Counted from the first letter of the stretch, positions 49,004 to 59,623 are shown. The stretch is DNA of 64,000 nt from Phycisphaerae bacterium (GCA_022072505.1 JAJVHU010000037.1:62001-126000), one strand, 5' to 3'. The notes: generated by a model not told the origin, from the letters alone. Numbers and translations are program-made.

Positions 49004-50158
49004 CTACCCGAGCTTCCGCAGCCGGCGGCACGCCTCCTCCAGCTCGGGCATCTTCTTCGCGTAGCAGAAGCGGAGTTGATCGTCGCCGTCGGCGGGGTTG
49101 CGGTAGAAGGCCGATCCGGGGACGGACGCCACGCCGGTGCGTTCGAGGATGTCCTCGGCGGCGTGAACCGCGTTCTTCCAGCGGGTCTTGGCGAAGGCCG
49201 CCAGCATGTAATAACTGCCCGTCGGCAGGTAGGGCGTGAAACCGATGTCCCGCAGCGTGCCCGCCATCAGGTTGCGCTTCGTCTCGTAATCCTTGCGCAT
49301 CCGGTCGTAATACGCCTGCGGCAGCGCCAGCCCGGCGACGATGCCGTGCTGGAGCGGGTTCGGGGCGCAGATGTAGAAAAGGTCGGAGACGACCGCGATC
49401 TTGTCGATCATCGCCGCGGGACCGACCGTGTATCCGACGCGCCAGCCGGTGACGGCGTAAGTCTTGCTCGCACCGCTGATCGTCAGCGTGCGCGCGTTCG
49501 CCCGCGGCAAGGCGCCGATCGAGACGTGCTCTGCCTCGTGCGTGATGTATTCGTAGATTTCGTCCGTCACGATCCAGAGGTTGTGCCGCTCCGCCAGCGC
49601 CGCGATCTCCTCGAGCTCGGTCCGCGAGAAGACCTTGCCGGTCGGATTTCCGGGGGTGTTGATGACGATCATCCGGGTGCGCGGCGTGACGGCGGCGGCC
49701 AGCGCCCCGGCGTCGTAACGCCAATCCGGCGGTTTGAGGTCCACGTAGCTGACGCGCGCCCCGATGAGGGTCAGCAGGTTGACGTGATAACTGTAAAACG
49801 GGCTGAAAACGATCGCCTCGTCGCCGGGGTTGAGGATCGACAGGCAGGTGCAGGCGAACGAGCCGGCGGTCCCGACATTGACGGCGATTTCGGTCTCGGG
49901 GTCGCAGGCGACGCCGTTGAAGGCCTTCATCTTCGCGGCGATGGCGCGGCGCAACTCGACGATGCCGCGCAGGTTGGTGTAAATCGCGTGGTCAGCGTCG
50001 ATCGCGCGCTTCGCCGCCTCCTTGACCTCGATCGGCGCGGGCTGGTCGCAGACGCCCTGCGACAGGTTGACCCCCCCCATCGCCTGACAGATCGCCGAGT
50101 ACCGGCGGATGTCGGACTGTCGGATGTCACGGACGCGATCGGCGATCGGCAAGCTCAT
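49004..50158 (-). CDS. class I/II pyridoxal-phosphate aminotransferase
   Basis: A 384-residue protein from the ATG at 50158, which has GGAGGA nine bases upstream. Fold type I features: GGVNLSQGVCDQPAP, YTNLRGIVELRRAIA, NVGTAGSFACTCLSILNPGD, NTPGNPTGKVFSRTEL, TDEIYEYITHE, the PLP lysine in SGASKTYAVTGWRVGY and the Arg-bearing DQLRFCYAKKMPE. Close to the aspartate/kynurenine/methionine aminotransferase group. The exact amino acid is not predictable. Convergent with kbl. Confidence 0.9.
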   Translation of the reverse strand: MSLPIADRVRDIRQSDIRRYSAICQAMGGVNLSQGVCDQPAPIEVKEAAKRAIDADHAIYTNLRGIVELRRAIAAKMKAFNGVACDPETEIAVNVGTAGSFACTCLSILNPGDEAIVFSPFYSYHVNLLTLIGARVSYVDLKPPDWRYDAGALAAAVTPRTRMIVINTPGNPTGKVFSRTELEEIAALAERHNLWIVTDEIYEYITHEAEHVSIGALPRANARTLTISGASKTYAVTGWRVGYTVGPAAMIDKIAVVSDLFYICAPNPLQHGIVAGLALPQAYYDRMRKDYETKRNLMAGTLRDIGFTPYLPTGSYYMLAAFAKTRWKNAVHAAEDILERTGVASVPGSAFYRNPADGDDQLRFCYAKKMPELEEACRRLRKLG

Positions 50159-50242
50159 GCTGAAATCCTCCGGGTTCGTCCGATCGTTATACGCGGCGCG
50201 GCGCAGCCTGTCACGCAACCGGAGGACCGCGTGGCCGACGTT

Positions 50243-51859
50243 TCAGGGGCGTCGTCCGGGTCGGCGGGATTCCGCAGGGGCTTCCCGCAGCTTCTCCAGC
50301 GCGCAGCGCAGCACCGGATCAGACTGCGGCGTGAACGCCTCCGGAGCGGCCTCGACGCGCACCTGCGGTTTGATGCCCTCGGGTTCCAGCGGACGGCCGT
50401 CGGGCAGGCGGTCGATCCAGCGTGGAAGATTGACGGTGATTCCGAGCCCGGGGTCGACGCGCCGCGGGTTGGCGCTGGAACCGGCGGTGCGATCGCCCAG
50501 TGTCATCGCCTGCGGCGCCTGCGCCAGCATCAGGGCGAAGGATTCCGCGGAACTCATCGTGCCTTGTCCGATCAGGACGACGACCGGCGCCTCAAAGCGC
50601 CACGGTCCGCGCGGTTCGACGACGCGATCCAGCATCGGCCCCAGATCGTCATGCTTCGGACCGGAGCGGTACTGATTCCGGCTGTAAACGCGCGGCTGGT
50701 CCACGAAGCGTCCGGCGATGGCGCGGGCGAGACGTTCGTCGCCGCCGCCGTTGTAGCGCAGATCGAGAACCAGCCCCCACGAATCTCCGAGGGTTTCGAG
50801 CATGTTGTCCACGAGGCCCGGCATCTCCGCGTCGGAAAGCGCGTACACGTTCAGGTACGCGATGCCGTCCTCCGTCCGGGCCCACGCTGCGCCTCGCCGC
50901 GAGTCGCGCAGCGGACCGACGAGCGCTTCCGCCGCCTGCCGGTTCGCGTTCAAGGGACGAGATCGCGAGTACACCGGGACGCCCTCGTCGCCGCAGCTCA
51001 CCCAGACATGAAGGTCTTCGAGCGGTCGAAGCAGGTCGGCGATCCCCGCCGCGGTCTCGTACGTCGTCCTCGCCGCCGCCGCACGCGGGCGGAAGGTTGC
51101 CCGCAACTTCGCCCAGTCCACTCCGGAGCGAATCCCGAACATCGCATACTCGCGATCAAACGCCTCCCAGACCCCATCGAAGGCGCGAAGCGCTTCCGTT
51201 TCAGTGACGGGCGTCAGGGGGGGCAGCGGACGCCGCTCGAAGAAAGGTTCGTACTTGACCGTCCCGGCCTGCGTATCCGTCATGAAGAGCCGCCGGGCGA
51301 CGCTGGTCTCAAAGTCCACGACGATCGACTTGCGCCAGGGGATGACGGGAAGGTTGCCGCTTTGCCACGCCGCGTTGATCTTCCACGCCGCAGCACGCCG
51401 CGCCCAAGTCAGGAGTTCCGGGTTTCCGGCGCCTCTGACCGTTTCCGCAGGAAACAGCTCCGCGAGCACGGCGGGATTGAAGCGCAGGAAGATCGCGCGG
51501 ACCTCCTCGCCTGCGCCGGCAGGGGCCTGGACGAGTCGGCCTGGCGTGTCCGGCTGAATGTGCGCCCAGACCACGTTTCCGCGATGCACGCCGAAGGCGA
51601 CCTGCGACGGGCCGAGTTCGACGGCGAACGAGGCTGCGACCTTCAGCGTGAAGGATCCGAGCGACCAGACGTCGTCGGCGTCGCAGGTCCAGGGACGGCC
51701 GATCGGCGGTTCCGAGGCGTCGAGCGTCGCCGGATAGCGTGAGGCGAGGTTGACGCCCACCGTCTGCCGGGCAAGCGCCGCGGGTCCGGCGATCGCGGCG
51801 ACGAGCAAGGCAACGACCGGAAGCGCGATGCGAGGATCCGGCGGCGCGGGGGGCGTCAC
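50243..51859 (-). CDS. S41 family serine protease, secreted
   Basis: A 538-residue protein from the GTG at 51859 (annotation choice; the frame stays open to 52132 but would overlap the divergent gene). A hydrophobic signal (IALPVVALLVAAIAGPAALA) follows the start. The first 250 residues are a beta-rich N-terminal region. The S41 domain follows: a tail with FDREYAMFGIRSGVDW, VLDLRYNGGGDERLARAI, and the catalytic serine in VVVLIGQGTMSSAESFALML. The catalytic lysine is not clearly placed. Peptidases of this family trim C-termini of periplasmic proteins. It follows the aminotransferase gene on the same strand, facing the divergent 51938 gene. Confidence 0.82.
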   Translation of the reverse strand: MTPPAPPDPRIALPVVALLVAAIAGPAALARQTVGVNLASRYPATLDASEPPIGRPWTCDADDVWSLGSFTLKVAASFAVELGPSQVAFGVHRGNVVWAHIQPDTPGRLVQAPAGAGEEVRAIFLRFNPAVLAELFPAETVRGAGNPELLTWARRAAAWKINAAWQSGNLPVIPWRKSIVVDFETSVARRLFMTDTQAGTVKYEPFFERRPLPPLTPVTETEALRAFDGVWEAFDREYAMFGIRSGVDWAKLRATFRPRAAAARTTYETAAGIADLLRPLEDLHVWVSCGDEGVPVYSRSRPLNANRQAAEALVGPLRDSRRGAAWARTEDGIAYLNVYALSDAEMPGLVDNMLETLGDSWGLVLDLRYNGGGDERLARAIAGRFVDQPRVYSRNQYRSGPKHDDLGPMLDRVVEPRGPWRFEAPVVVLIGQGTMSSAESFALMLAQAPQAMTLGDRTAGSSANPRRVDPGLGITVNLPRWIDRLPDGRPLEPEGIKPQVRVEAAPEAFTPQSDPVLRCALEKLREAPAESRRPGRRP

Positions 51860-51937
51860 CGCGCGGCGCCGCTCGGCGGCCGGGGCTGGATGCACGACGT
51901 CGCGCGCATATGATCCGAGGGCAAGGGACCAACCGCG

Positions 51938-52429
51938 GTGCCGGTATCCGATGAAGAATTCGATCACCTTGTGGCGCGGGCCTCGGTGGATGAGACCCTG
52001 CGGTCGCTGACCTTGTGCGAAGCCTGTCTTTATGACCTTCGCGGGCTTCCGGCCGCAGGCCGCTGTCCGGAATGCGGAGGGCGTTACTGCGCGGCCGGAC
52101 TTCGGCGGCGCGGCGTGTTTCGGCCTGAACATGCTGAGTTTCCTCTTGCAGAGCTTTCGGCGTCGCTGGTTCTCTTACTGGTTTGCTGGTGGATTTTCGA
52201 TCCTTATGCCCTGATCGTGTTCGGTCGCACCGCGCTGCACGTGGGGTTCGGCTTTCTGACCGGTCTGACCGGGTTGCTTTGCGCCCTGATGACGTACTCG
52301 CGGATTCGGCGTTATGTCCGCGCCCGAGCGAGGGCGCGGCAGGCTCGGGCGTATGCGCGTTCCCTCGCCCGGGAGGACGGACCGTGGATCACGGTGTCGT
52401 CGCCGGTCATGAGGGCGCGCTGGAATTGA
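51938..52429 (+). CDS. small membrane protein with N-terminal zinc ribbon
   Basis: A 163-residue protein from GTG (MPVSDEEFDHL). A CEAC..CPEC zinc ribbon at about residues 27-46 (LCEACLYDLRGLPAAGRCPE) is followed by two membrane helices (LVLLLVCWWIFDPYALIVFG, VGFGFLTGLTGLLCALMTY) and a basic Arg-rich tail (RRYVRARARARQARAYARSL). Similar ribbon plus helix proteins are widespread in planctomycetes and have no known function. It is divergent from the S41 protease and 64 bases upstream of hflX. Confidence 0.65.
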   Translation: MPVSDEEFDHLVARASVDETLRSLTLCEACLYDLRGLPAAGRCPECGGRYCAAGLRRRGVFRPEHAEFPLAELSASLVLLLVCWWIFDPYALIVFGRTALHVGFGFLTGLTGLLCALMTYSRIRRYVRARARARQARAYARSLAREDGPWITVSSPVMRARWN

Positions 52430-52493
52430 CGCAGGCGTCCGGGCCAGGCTAGAATGCCCCGTCATCCGCGGCGTTTCGCGCGGTCCGCATTTC

Positions 52494-53855
52494 ATGAGTA
52501 AAGTCACCGAAAGCATGCAGGCGACGCCGCGCGGCAGCCTCTCCGTCACGCGGGAGCGGGCGATGCTGGTGGGCGTGCTGCTGCCCGCCGCGAACGTGGA
52601 TCCGGCGAATCCTCTGGCGGAGCTGGCGGCGCTGGCGGAGTCGGCGGGCGCGGAGGTGGTGGACTCCCTCGTGCAGAAGCGGCTTTCGCCGCATCCGGGG
52701 CTTTTCGTCGGGACGGGGAAAGCGCGGGAGGTCAAGGATCGCGCCGACGCAGCCGAGGCCACGGTCATCATCTTTGACAATGACCTCTCTCCGCGCCAGA
52801 TCCGCGGACTGGAGGAGATCGTCGAGCGCAAGATCCTGGACCGCAGCGAGTTGATTCTCGACATTTTCGCCAGCCGGGCGCGCACGCATGAGGCCCGGCT
52901 TCAGGTCGAACTCGCGCAGCTCGAGTACACGGCCCCGCGTCTGCGCGGGATGTGGACGCACCTGGAGCGGATCGCGGGCGCGGCGGGCGGCGCGGGGGCG
53001 GGCGTCGTCGGCGGGATCGGGACGCGCGGTCCCGGCGAGCGCCAGATCGAGATCGACCGCCGGCTGGTGAAGGACCGCATCCTCCAGCTCAAGCGGGAGA
53101 TTGAGGAGATCGACCGCCGCAAGCTCCGCGAGATTCGCGCGCGTGAGGATGAGTTCACGGTTTCGCTCGTCGGGTACACCAACTCCGGGAAAACGACGCT
53201 GCTGAATCGTCTGACCGGCGCGGAGCAGTTCGCCAGGGACATGCTTTTCGCCACGCTGGACACGAAGACGACGCGGTGGCACCTCGGCGACGGCTCGCGC
53301 ATCCTGCTGTCCGACACCGTCGGGTTCATCCGGGATCTGCCGCACCGTCTCGTCGCGTCGTTCCGCGCCACGCTGGAGGAGGCGATCCACGCCGACTTTC
53401 TGCTGCACGTGGTGGACGCGGCCTCTCCTTTCGCGCTGCACCAGGTGGAGTCGGTCAACGCGGTGCTGACGGAACTGGGCTGCCGGGATCACCCCTCGCT
53501 GCTGCTGCTGAACAAGCTGGACGCGGTCGTGGACGACACGAACCTGAAGATTCTGATGCACCGGTCGCCGGAGTCGCTGCCGATCAGCGCGAAAACGGGG
53601 GAGGGGCTGGAGGCGCTGGTGGAGCGCGTGCGCACGGTGATGAAGGGCAAAGTCGTCGAGACGATGCTCCGCGTCCCCGGCGCGGACGGACGGGCGATCG
53701 CGGAGATCGAGCGTTACGCGCATGTCCTCACGCGGACGTACGAGGACTCGACCGTGTTGTTCCGCGTGCGTGCGAATCAGACGCAGCTCGCGCAGCTCAA
53801 AGGGCGTCACCCGGGGCTGAAGGAGGTCGCCGAAGGTGAGGCCGCTACCCCCTGA
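52494..53855 (+). CDS. hflX: ribosome-associated GTPase HflX
   Basis: A 453-residue protein of the Obg-HflX GTPase group that binds the 50S subunit and rescues or splits stalled ribosomes under stress. It carries the HflX N-terminal domain (LFVGTGKAREVKDRADAAEA) and the GGIGTRGPGERQIEID signature, then GTPase motifs: G1 GYTNSGKTTLLN, G3 DTVGFIRDLPH, G4 NKLDAV and LPISAKTGEG. The last bases hold a perfect AAGGAGG that serves the overlapping next gene. Confidence 0.94.
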   Translation: MSKVTESMQATPRGSLSVTRERAMLVGVLLPAANVDPANPLAELAALAESAGAEVVDSLVQKRLSPHPGLFVGTGKAREVKDRADAAEATVIIFDNDLSPRQIRGLEEIVERKILDRSELILDIFASRARTHEARLQVELAQLEYTAPRLRGMWTHLERIAGAAGGAGAGVVGGIGTRGPGERQIEIDRRLVKDRILQLKREIEEIDRRKLREIRAREDEFTVSLVGYTNSGKTTLLNRLTGAEQFARDMLFATLDTKTTRWHLGDGSRILLSDTVGFIRDLPHRLVASFRATLEEAIHADFLLHVVDAASPFALHQVESVNAVLTELGCRDHPSLLLLNKLDAVVDDTNLKILMHRSPESLPISAKTGEGLEALVERVRTVMKGKVVETMLRVPGADGRAIAEIERYAHVLTRTYEDSTVLFRVRANQTQLAQLKGRHPGLKEVAEGEAATP

Positions 53856-55287
53856 GGCCGCCGCAAGCGCGATCCTGGCGGTCGTTCTCGCCGCGTGCGG
53901 CGCGGCGTCCGCCCGTCAAACGTCCGGCGGCGCCTCGGACGTCTCCACGACGATCGAGGTGACCCTGACGCTCCCGGACGGCGTCGAATTCACCGGCAAG
54001 GTCGTCGATCAGGACGAACACGCCGTCATCGTTTTCGCCGACGGCGCGCCGCATGTCTTTGCGTGGCGGGACCAGACCGGGGGGAGCGAATACCGCGTCC
54101 GGAAGGCGTTGCTGCGGATGACGCGCGGCGCGGACGGACTGACCGCCGAGGATCACTTCCGTCTCGGTGTCCGGATGCTGGAGCGGGACGAGACGCAGCT
54201 TGCAGTGAACGAGTTCCGCGACGCCGCCCGCCTCGACCGGACGTACGACGCCCGGGCCCGCGAGGCGATGTCCGCGCAGCGCGATCGCCGCACCGACTCC
54301 CCGCCGCCCGCGTCTCCCGCCGATCCGAGCGCCTTCGAAACTCCCCCTGCGTCGGGGACGGCCGAACTCCTGGAGTCGCTGGCGTCATCGTCCGACGAGC
54401 TTCGCATCCGACCGACGCCCCCGGAACAGGTCGAGGCTGTGACGGCGCGCTTCCGGGCGTTCTTTGACCCGCGACTCAAGTCGGTCATCGGTCCGGAGGT
54501 TTCGCTCGTCGAGACCGCGCATTTTCTGATCTGGACCGACCTGCCGGCGTCGCAGCGGCCGTCGCTGGCGGACGCGGCGGAGCGGATGTACGACGCGCTG
54601 TGCCGGCAGTTCGAGTTTGACCCGGCGTCGACCGTGTTTCTGGGAAAGTGTCCGGTGTTCTGCTTCCGGTCGAAGGGGCGGTTCCTGAGGTTCGCCCGGG
54701 CGTTCGACGGTTACCGGGAAACGAACGCGGCGGGGTACACTCGGTCGGTCGAGGACCGCGGATATGTCCACGTCGCGCTGTTCTACCAGGGTCAGACCCG
54801 GGAGGACTGGAAGCGTTTTCTCTGCACCCTCGTTCACGAAGGTTCGCACGCCTTTCTGCACCGTCTTCACGCCAGCCGGCTGATCCCGGGCTGGATCAAT
54901 GAAGGTTACGCCGATCTCATGACGGAGCGTGTGCTCGGCGAAGACAGCTTCACCGGGGAGTGCGCCGCGCTTCTCGGAAAGGCGTTCGCCCGGCATGACT
55001 GGCCGGTGCATAACCTGATGCGTGGTTCGGGTCCGATCCTGGTGCATCAATACCCCGTGGCGCACAGCCTGGTGGGTTGGCTTGAGTCGCGGGATTCCCG
55101 GTCGTTCATGCGGTTCATCCTCCTGCTGAAGGAGGGGAATCCGGTCGAGACGGCGCTGGCGTCCGCGTTTGAGGGGATGTCGCTTGAGGCGTGGGAGTCC
55201 GGGTGGCGGGCCTCATGCCGCGACCCGGAAACGACTCCGCCGTCGGCGGGCGCGCCATCTGACGCAAGCGCTGCCTCCCGCCCCTGA
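53836..55287 (+). CDS. lipoprotein with HEXXH-type peptidase motif
   Basis: A 483-residue protein from GTG at 53836, inside the 3' end of hflX, with AAGGAGG nine bases upstream. The signal ends in a lipobox (AVVLAAC, Cys21). A region with tetratricopeptide-like helix (LAVNEFRDAARLDRTYDARA) and a Pro-rich linker precede a peptidase-like domain: LVHEGSHAFLHRLHASRLIP with the HEGSH zinc motif (His334, Glu335, His338) and NEGYADLM with a possible third ligand Glu356, a gluzincin pattern. I do not recognise the family. Catalysis is inferred from motif spacing only. Confidence 0.62.
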   Translation: MRPLPPEAAASAILAVVLAACGAASARQTSGGASDVSTTIEVTLTLPDGVEFTGKVVDQDEHAVIVFADGAPHVFAWRDQTGGSEYRVRKALLRMTRGADGLTAEDHFRLGVRMLERDETQLAVNEFRDAARLDRTYDARAREAMSAQRDRRTDSPPPASPADPSAFETPPASGTAELLESLASSSDELRIRPTPPEQVEAVTARFRAFFDPRLKSVIGPEVSLVETAHFLIWTDLPASQRPSLADAAERMYDALCRQFEFDPASTVFLGKCPVFCFRSKGRFLRFARAFDGYRETNAAGYTRSVEDRGYVHVALFYQGQTREDWKRFLCTLVHEGSHAFLHRLHASRLIPGWINEGYADLMTERVLGEDSFTGECAALLGKAFARHDWPVHNLMRGSGPILVHQYPVAHSLVGWLESRDSRSFMRFILLLKEGNPVETALASAFEGMSLEAWESGWRASCRDPETTPPSAGAPSDASAASRP

Positions 55288-55563
55288 CGGGACGACGGGG
55301 TTCGGGGCTTTCCGATGCGACAGTTTTCGACCGGCTGGCGCTGCGCATTTCCGCCCGGTCCGTCGTAAGATTCAGCCCTCGCCGGGCGCGGCGACGTGCG
55401 TGCCGGCGAGCGTGTATCAGGGAGTGACAAGCCGGGGTCGCGCGGCGGGTTTTCTTTGTCCTGCCGGGCGGAAATCGGTTGCGTCGTCTTACAACTGACG
55501 GACCGGGAGGCGGTCGTTGCCGCGCTCCCGAACGCAGAGCGAGTCAGCGAAGGAGAACACATC

Positions 55564-58500
55564 ATGAGAGCAGGGCTGAGTTTGTTTCTGACAGCCGCAC
55601 TGGGCGCGGCTGCGTGGGCCGACCCTCCGAAACCCGAGGAGAACCTGGATCTCGGGGCGGTCGTGTCAGAAATGATGGTCAAGGGCGGCGGAGGCGGCTC
55701 GTCGAAGGCGGGCGAATTCCCCGACTTCAACGACGTCACGAAGGACATGACGTCACAAAAGGGCATGTTCACGCTCTGGGCGCACTCGGAGAGCGAGAAG
55801 GATCCGGAAAAGCTGCTGGCGCAGATTCCGGCGGCGCTTCTCGGCGAGCAGTTCATGCTCTCGACGAGCGTCTCGGGCGGCGGGTTCTTCACCGGATTCC
55901 CGCTGGACCAGCGGGTGGTGAAGTGGGTGGTGCAGGGCAAGCAGCTTCTGCTGATCGAACCGCAGACGCGCTACGTCCGCAACAGCTCCGAGGAGGTGGA
56001 CGACGTGGTCGCCCGGACCTACCCCGAGCGCATCCGGGTGGCGGTCCCGATCGTGACGAAGTCTCCGGGGGGCGACCCGGTGATCGACCTGGGCGACCTG
56101 CTCAAGAGCGAGTTCGCGGACATCGGGTGGCTGACCGGCGGGTTCGGTCCCTTTGGCGGGTTCGGCGGAGGCGGCGGAATCAACCCGGCGCTAAGCAAGT
56201 GGAGCAAGAAGAAGACGTTCCCGGAAAACGTGGAGATCGGCGTGGAGCTGGCGACGTCGGCCGGGTCGCCGCCCGGGTCGTACACCAAGACGGGCGTGCA
56301 TTACAGTTTCTGGAAGCTGCCGGCGTCGGATTATCAGCCGCGCGCGGCGGATGACCGGATCGGGTACTTCCTGACCGCAAACCAGGACTGGTCGAAATCG
56401 GTCGACTCGCGCGACCTGTTCAACCGGTACATCGACCGGTGGCACCTGGTGAAGCGCGATCCGTCGCTGCCGCTGTGTGAGCCGAAGCAGCCGATCATCT
56501 TCTACATCGAGAAGACGGTCCCGGTGCAATATCGCCGGGCGGTGCGCGACGGCATCCTGGAGTGGAACAAGGCGTACGAGAAGTGCGGCTTCCTCAACGC
56601 GATCGAGGTCCGTCAGCAGACGGACGACAATGAGTGGAAGGACCTCGACCCGGAAGACATGCGTTACAGCTTCTTCCGCTGGATCGTGACGGGGGCGGGC
56701 TTCGCGATGGGGCCGCACCGGGCGAACCCCTTCACCGGGCAGATTTACGACGCGGACATCATTTTCGACGACTCGATGGTGCGTTTCTTCGAGACGGAGA
56801 TGTCCACGCTGACGCCGGACGCGCTGGTTTCGTCGAAGCTCGCCGACGCGGGCGTCGAGCGTTTCCTGGAGCGCTTCCCGCAGTGGCGCAGGCCGACGGA
56901 GGACTGGAAGAACCTGAAGTTCAAGGAGGAGCCGACCTGTGACGCGCGCGACGTGGCGCGGCATCGCGCCCGCGCGGTGGGGCTGCACACCTGCGACTAC
57001 GCGGACGGCATGAAGCATCAGATGCAGTACGCGGGCGCGGTGCTGGCGGCCGCTCCGCGCGAAGTGAAGGACCAGTTCCTTTACGAGGTCGTCAAAGAAG
57101 TGGTGATGCACGAGGTCGGGCACACGCTCGGACTGCGTCACAACTTCATCGCCAGCTCGATCTGGACGCTGGACGAGATCAAGCAGCGGGCGAAGAAGGG
57201 CGACGCGACGACGGGGTCGGTGATGGACTACAACCCGGCGATCTTCTTCGCCGACCTGACGAAGGACCACCGGTTCATCACGCCGACGATCGGTCCGTAT
57301 GATTACTGGGCGATCGAATACGGCTACCGTCCTTTTGACGGCACGTTCCAGGCGACGGTCGCGTCCGGCGCCGGGTCGGCGGAAACCGCGTCGACGCCGG
57401 AAGCCGCGCCGTCGTCCGCGGACGGCAAGAAGCAGCGCAAGGCGGATCGCGCGGACACGGCGTCAGGCGCCGGCGAGGCGTCGGCCGCCCCCGGAGGCGT
57501 CGCCGTCGCGGACTCGTCCGACAAGACCTCGGGCGAGGCGGCGGGTCCGGGCTCGTGCGGCAGCGAAGCGGAGATGCTCAAGTTCATCGCGTCCCGCGCC
57601 GCCGAGCCGGAGCTGGCGTACGCGACCGACGAGGATTGCACGATGCTGGGCGCGGATCCGCGGGTCAACCGCTTCGACTGCGCGAAGGATCCGATCAACT
57701 GGGCGAAGGAGCAGATCACGCTCATCGACAAGCGGATGAGCGACGTGCTGACCTGGGCGGTGAAGGACGACGAGTCCTGGTATCACCTCGGGCAGACGTA
57801 CCTGAGGCTCGTCTTCACGCGGGCCAACGTCCTCAGCTTTGTCGGGCGCTACGCCGGCGGGCAGTACTTCGCCCGGGCGCACAAGGACGATCCGAACGCG
57901 CCGCCGCCGCTGACCGTCGTGGACGCTCAGACGCAACGGCAGGCGATCGAGTTCCTCGAGGAGACGATCTACTCCGACGGGTTCTTCCGCTTCGACGAGA
58001 ACGTGTTGAACCACCTTGTTCCGCCGCGCTGGTGGCATGACGGGGCGGATGCGAGCATGACGATCGACTTCCCGGTGCATAACCTGATCGCGGCGATGCA
58101 GTGGAGCGAGTTGTTCGACCGCTGGTTCCCGCCGACGCTCCAGCGCATTCATGACGCGGAGCTGAAGACCAACGGCAGCGACACTTTCACGGTCGCCGAG
58201 TACATCCAGCGCCTCGAGAAGGCGGTCTGGAGCGACGCGACCAACGTCAAGCGCGCCGGGGACGGGACGTGGTCGGACAACAAGCCCTTCCTGTCCAACG
58301 TCCGCCGGTCGCTCCAGCGCGAATACCTCGGGATCGTCGAGCCGCTGGTGCGATCGCAGCCGGGGGCGCCGCTTTCGCCGGATCTGCACGCGATGGTGCA
58401 GTACTCGTTGAAGCGGACGGCGGCGGACCTCGACAAGGTGCTGGGGACGGGCAAGCTGGACTTCGCCTCGACGGCGCATTTGACGGCGTGCAAGTCGCGC

Positions 58501-58593
58501 ATTGACCGGATGCTGGCGCCGCAGCTTGAGGAATACTCGGGCGGCGGAGCCGGGGGCATGATGTTCATGCGTCCGGCGGGCAACGGCCGCTGA
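55564..58593 (+). CDS. large secreted zinc metalloprotease, metzincin type (DUF4953/DUF5117-like)
   Basis: A 1009-residue protein from the ATG at 55564, with AAGGAG and a signal peptide (MRAGLSLFLTAALGAAAWA). The first 300 residues form beta-rich pro and DUF5117-like regions. Catalytic zinc motif HEVGHTLGLRHNF (His516, Glu517, His520, His526) and the Met-turn SVMDY follow. An Ala/Ser/Gly-rich insert of about 75 residues (about 595-670) interrupts the following part, with a CGSEAEMLKF segment. The remaining 340 residues are helical. The 58616-58649 hairpin follows the stop. Substrate unknown; the family is known in planctomycetes and Bacteroidota. Confidence 0.83.
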   Translation: MRAGLSLFLTAALGAAAWADPPKPEENLDLGAVVSEMMVKGGGGGSSKAGEFPDFNDVTKDMTSQKGMFTLWAHSESEKDPEKLLAQIPAALLGEQFMLSTSVSGGGFFTGFPLDQRVVKWVVQGKQLLLIEPQTRYVRNSSEEVDDVVARTYPERIRVAVPIVTKSPGGDPVIDLGDLLKSEFADIGWLTGGFGPFGGFGGGGGINPALSKWSKKKTFPENVEIGVELATSAGSPPGSYTKTGVHYSFWKLPASDYQPRAADDRIGYFLTANQDWSKSVDSRDLFNRYIDRWHLVKRDPSLPLCEPKQPIIFYIEKTVPVQYRRAVRDGILEWNKAYEKCGFLNAIEVRQQTDDNEWKDLDPEDMRYSFFRWIVTGAGFAMGPHRANPFTGQIYDADIIFDDSMVRFFETEMSTLTPDALVSSKLADAGVERFLERFPQWRRPTEDWKNLKFKEEPTCDARDVARHRARAVGLHTCDYADGMKHQMQYAGAVLAAAPREVKDQFLYEVVKEVVMHEVGHTLGLRHNFIASSIWTLDEIKQRAKKGDATTGSVMDYNPAIFFADLTKDHRFITPTIGPYDYWAIEYGYRPFDGTFQATVASGAGSAETASTPEAAPSSADGKKQRKADRADTASGAGEASAAPGGVAVADSSDKTSGEAAGPGSCGSEAEMLKFIASRAAEPELAYATDEDCTMLGADPRVNRFDCAKDPINWAKEQITLIDKRMSDVLTWAVKDDESWYHLGQTYLRLVFTRANVLSFVGRYAGGQYFARAHKDDPNAPPPLTVVDAQTQRQAIEFLEETIYSDGFFRFDENVLNHLVPPRWWHDGADASMTIDFPVHNLIAAMQWSELFDRWFPPTLQRIHDAELKTNGSDTFTVAEYIQRLEKAVWSDATNVKRAGDGTWSDNKPFLSNVRRSLQREYLGIVEPLVRSQPGAPLSPDLHAMVQYSLKRTAADLDKVLGTGKLDFASTAHLTACKSRIDRMLAPQLEEYSGGGAGGMMFMRPAGNGR

Positions 58594-58615
58594 CGCGGGA
58601 AGTTCGGAAGATCGA

Positions 58616-58649
58616 GGGGAGGCGCGGGTGGACAAATCCGCGCCTCCCC
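58616..58649 (+). terminator. rho-independent-like hairpin after the metalloprotease gene
   Basis: A perfect 12-base stem, GGGGAGGCGCGG and CCGCGCCTCCCC, with a ten-base loop, starts 22 bases after the stop and is followed by GCTTTCATT, a weak T-rich tail. It separates the protease gene from terC. Confidence 0.7.
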
Positions 58650-58692
58650 GCTTTCATTCCGGCTCCCGAAAAGGGGCCGGAGTCGAACCAGG

Positions 58693-59421
<729 letters not shown>

Positions 59422-59623
59422 AACCGCTTACCCGAGCCGCGCGGCTTCAGCCCGCGCGATGGCGCCGCACGGAACGCCCCCGCGTAGTGAGAAACGATTT
59501 CGACGTCGGATTTTCATTGCCCGGATCGCGGAGTTCTGCTCCGCACCCCTTGCCCGAAGGCGGCTACGAAACCAGCCCTGACGATGTCCGCCCGCGGCAG
59601 GCCCCGGGAACCCGCGGCGCTGC
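59422..59623. other. intergenic region with one dispersed palindrome
   Basis: The 202-base gap between terC and the convergent tatC holds GAGCCGCGCGGCTTCAGCCC at 59434, a palindromic repeat of the kind also found at 26613. No gene is supported. Confidence 0.5.

Noticed and set aside
49076..51742. An 888-codon plus-strand frame opposite the aminotransferase and S41 protease
   Set aside because: It is low-complexity Arg/Gly/Val sequence with no family similarity, and both real genes have catalytic motifs on the minus strand.
58650..58692. A manganese riboswitch upstream of terC
   Set aside because: The 43-base gap is too short and only contains a simple CCGGC..GCCGG hairpin, not the conserved motif of that riboswitch.
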